DNA of 64,000 bases from the NCBI GenBank assembly GCA_900073065.1, contig FJOG01000039.1:85964-149963 (forward strand), read 5' to 3'. Each line of letters starts with the position of its first letter. Positions within the stretch are counted from its first letter, which is position 1. The notes beneath the pieces are model-generated. The model was given only the letters and a program-made list of their open reading frames with translations, ran no database searches and was not told the DNA's origin. Shown here one piece after another: positions 62,370 to 64,000 of this stretch. The DNA comes from Phialocephala subalpina (taxonomy: Eukaryota; Ascomycota; Leotiomycetes; Helotiales; Mollisiaceae). The position numbers were made by a program, and so were the translations under genes.

Positions 62370-64000
62370 TAGATCGAGGTCCTTCAGCCATCATTTCGGC
62401 ACCGATGAAGCCTTTGGGGAAGAAGATAGCTCCTACTTGAGGTTCGAGATTTATCAGCATGATGAGTTCCATATTTGATGGAAGATTGACTTGCCTGCTT
62501 CATAGGTAGAGTGTCGCGCGCGAGGCGCGTAAAAGAAGAAAGAATAAGTGAGATAATCTCAATTTGGGTTCCAAAGAATGTGCTAGAGCTTGACGTCGAG
62601 TAAATCAAGATAGGATTTGCAGAAGAACGCAGAGACGGCAATGTCTTAATTTATGTTCTTAATGCTGTCTTGGCGTGACCAGAGACAGACTTGTTGAACA
62701 GACGATGTCTGCTGCTGGAGCTATGCCTGACCGCTTGCATGAATAACATGAGCTTTAGGACTTTCGCTGCCACGACGTGCGATGATCCCGATGAAGGGCT
62801 CAAGAAGCAATGTTGAAGCTAGACAGACCTCTGGCTAATCCCGTTTCAGCCGAAAAGAATCAAGGGACCGCCGCCACCGCAACGGTGCGCCTGATGGGGA
62901 ACTGCTTAACACACCCCAGCGATGGTTGGCAGACGTTCGGCGCTGAGAGCTACCGACAAACTCGACTTCAACTTCTGGCACCACATATTTAGCTTTCTTG
63001 GAAGGGGTATACTTCACTTCCCACTTGGCGCAATGACGTGATGATATTGGGAACAAAGAATGCTACTGCAGGTTAGTTAGATTTGCGGGATAATGATGAG
63101 GTCGTAATGATGGTCGGCGGTCGCGCGCGTGATGGTCTGGGTAAAGGAACAACGGAGATGAGAACGAGGGAATTAAAAATTGGAGCATGGAAGGATGGGA
63201 ATAGTAATGGGAGGGTAAATGGCGAAGACCGTGGAACAAATGGCGTGATGACAACGGGCAAAATGGTGGGAAGTCGACAATTCTGAACTCGAAGTTGTTT
63301 GTGGGAAGATCGAAAGGTCAACGGCGTGCTTTTTATCCTGGCAGCCTCGCTTAACCCAGCTAGCGCCAAATCAGCTCGAGGTCTTTCTCAGTTCCCGTGA
63401 CCCATGCTAGGAGGAACAAGTAGAAGCTTTTGTGTCGACGTTCGACTGAGGGGTCAGTAATATATTGACACATGTTGAATCACCTTACTAGCCCATCGCG
63501 TGCACAGGCAAGCTGACAGGCTTCTTGCTCCTCGAAGGAGGGCGAGGCTTCTCAGAAGTATTGTATAAAGCCAGCTTCTGAGCTGGCTACACACTGACAC
63601 CCAAATTTGCATATCCAGAGAATGAGTGAGACAATATTAGAAACTGAAATACCCATGTTGCTCGGCTTCGTTTCCGTGTGCACTGTTGTGCACAACACCA
63701 GTCAATTCACTCAAATCGTGGCAGCCAACGTGCATTTAGTAATCCCTGACCACCTTCAGGGTTATTCCTCACGTAAACAAGTTCCTATACTAGGTGTTTG
63801 TCATCATCTGTCCAGTGCGCCCGTCTTCAGTTGTCTCTTGATTTCACTACCTTGCCCTTGAAGTGAGCCCCATATATTAGCCGAGAACCATCACGTGGTT
63901 CTCCTATTGACTGACCAGCTGAATCCGGTCGAGAGTCGTCGAAGCACTTCAAAGCACTCGCTGTGCCTTCAAGAGCCAGAGAAGAGTCTCGCGTTTGTAA
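62370..64000. other. Intergenic region to right edge
   Basis: Only short ORFs are seen. A TATAAA-like element with a GCCAGC/GCTGGC hairpin lies at about 63565-63585. An inverted repeat is at 63883-63903. Confidence 0.4.
63883..63903. repeat. 8-bp inverted repeat around TCACG
   Basis: GAGAACCA, then TCACG, then TGGTTCTC: a perfect 8-bp palindrome arm pair with a 5-bp centre that creates a CACGTG-like E-box at its edge. Confidence 0.8.

Noticed and set aside
63073..63369. 98-codon minus ORF near the right end
   Set aside because: Pro/Ser/Leu low-complexity frame with no start context or domain; overlapping ORFs occur on both strands.

Overview
The window reads as a piece of a filamentous ascomycete (Pezizomycotina) nuclear genome. 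Genes are split by short introns of about 45-60 bases. The content is typical of that group: a HET-domain gene, a Zn(II)2Cys6 regulator, 2EXR-domain genes, a NACHT/NLR-type gene, an MHYT-domain protein, GH78 and GH43 glycoside hydrolases, sugar-porter MFS transporters and a tRNA-Ile with an intron. The expanded, decaying 2EXR family, a very AT-rich block and stop codons explicable as C-to-T changes suggest a species with repeat-induced mutation, perhaps a leotiomycete. That last placement is a guess from gene content. An 881-base run of N marks an assembly gap.

Layout. 0-10 kb: the 5' end of a HET-domain gene running off the left edge, tRNA-Ile(AAT), a TauD-type dioxygenase divergent from a sugar transporter, a membrane-protein gene broken by a perfect 250-bp tandem duplication, and a Zn2Cys6 regulator. 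10-21 kb: a small conserved-looking protein, a small ankyrin protein with an N-terminal lipidation-like motif, a GH78 rhamnosidase divergent from a second sugar transporter, a small unknown protein, and a DUF1295/ICMT-like membrane protein. 21-31 kb: the gap, a transporter relic, a multi-exon MHYT protein, and an NLR-like gene with several frame breaks and stops. 31-44 kb: a decaying 2EXR family cluster around an AT-rich island, holding one apparently intact member and several relics, with a C2H2 zinc-finger gene and a secreted GH43 arabinanase between them. 44-56 kb: a mitochondrial carnitine carrier divergent from a single-exon gene for a repetitive protein of 3,248 residues. 56-64 kb: mostly spacer, one two-exon unknown gene, another 2EXR relic, and a few ORFs that cannot be resolved.

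Working together. The GH78 enzyme, its divergent sugar porter and the GH43 arabinanase fit degradation and uptake of pectin side-chain sugars. HET and NLR genes belong to fungal non-self recognition and cell death. The dioxygenase and sugar porter share one intergenic promoter region and may be co-regulated.

Exon structures were worked out by hand from splice signals and reading-frame continuity. Where exon lengths sum to a whole number of codons this is stated. No homology search was run, so family names rest on motif recognition.
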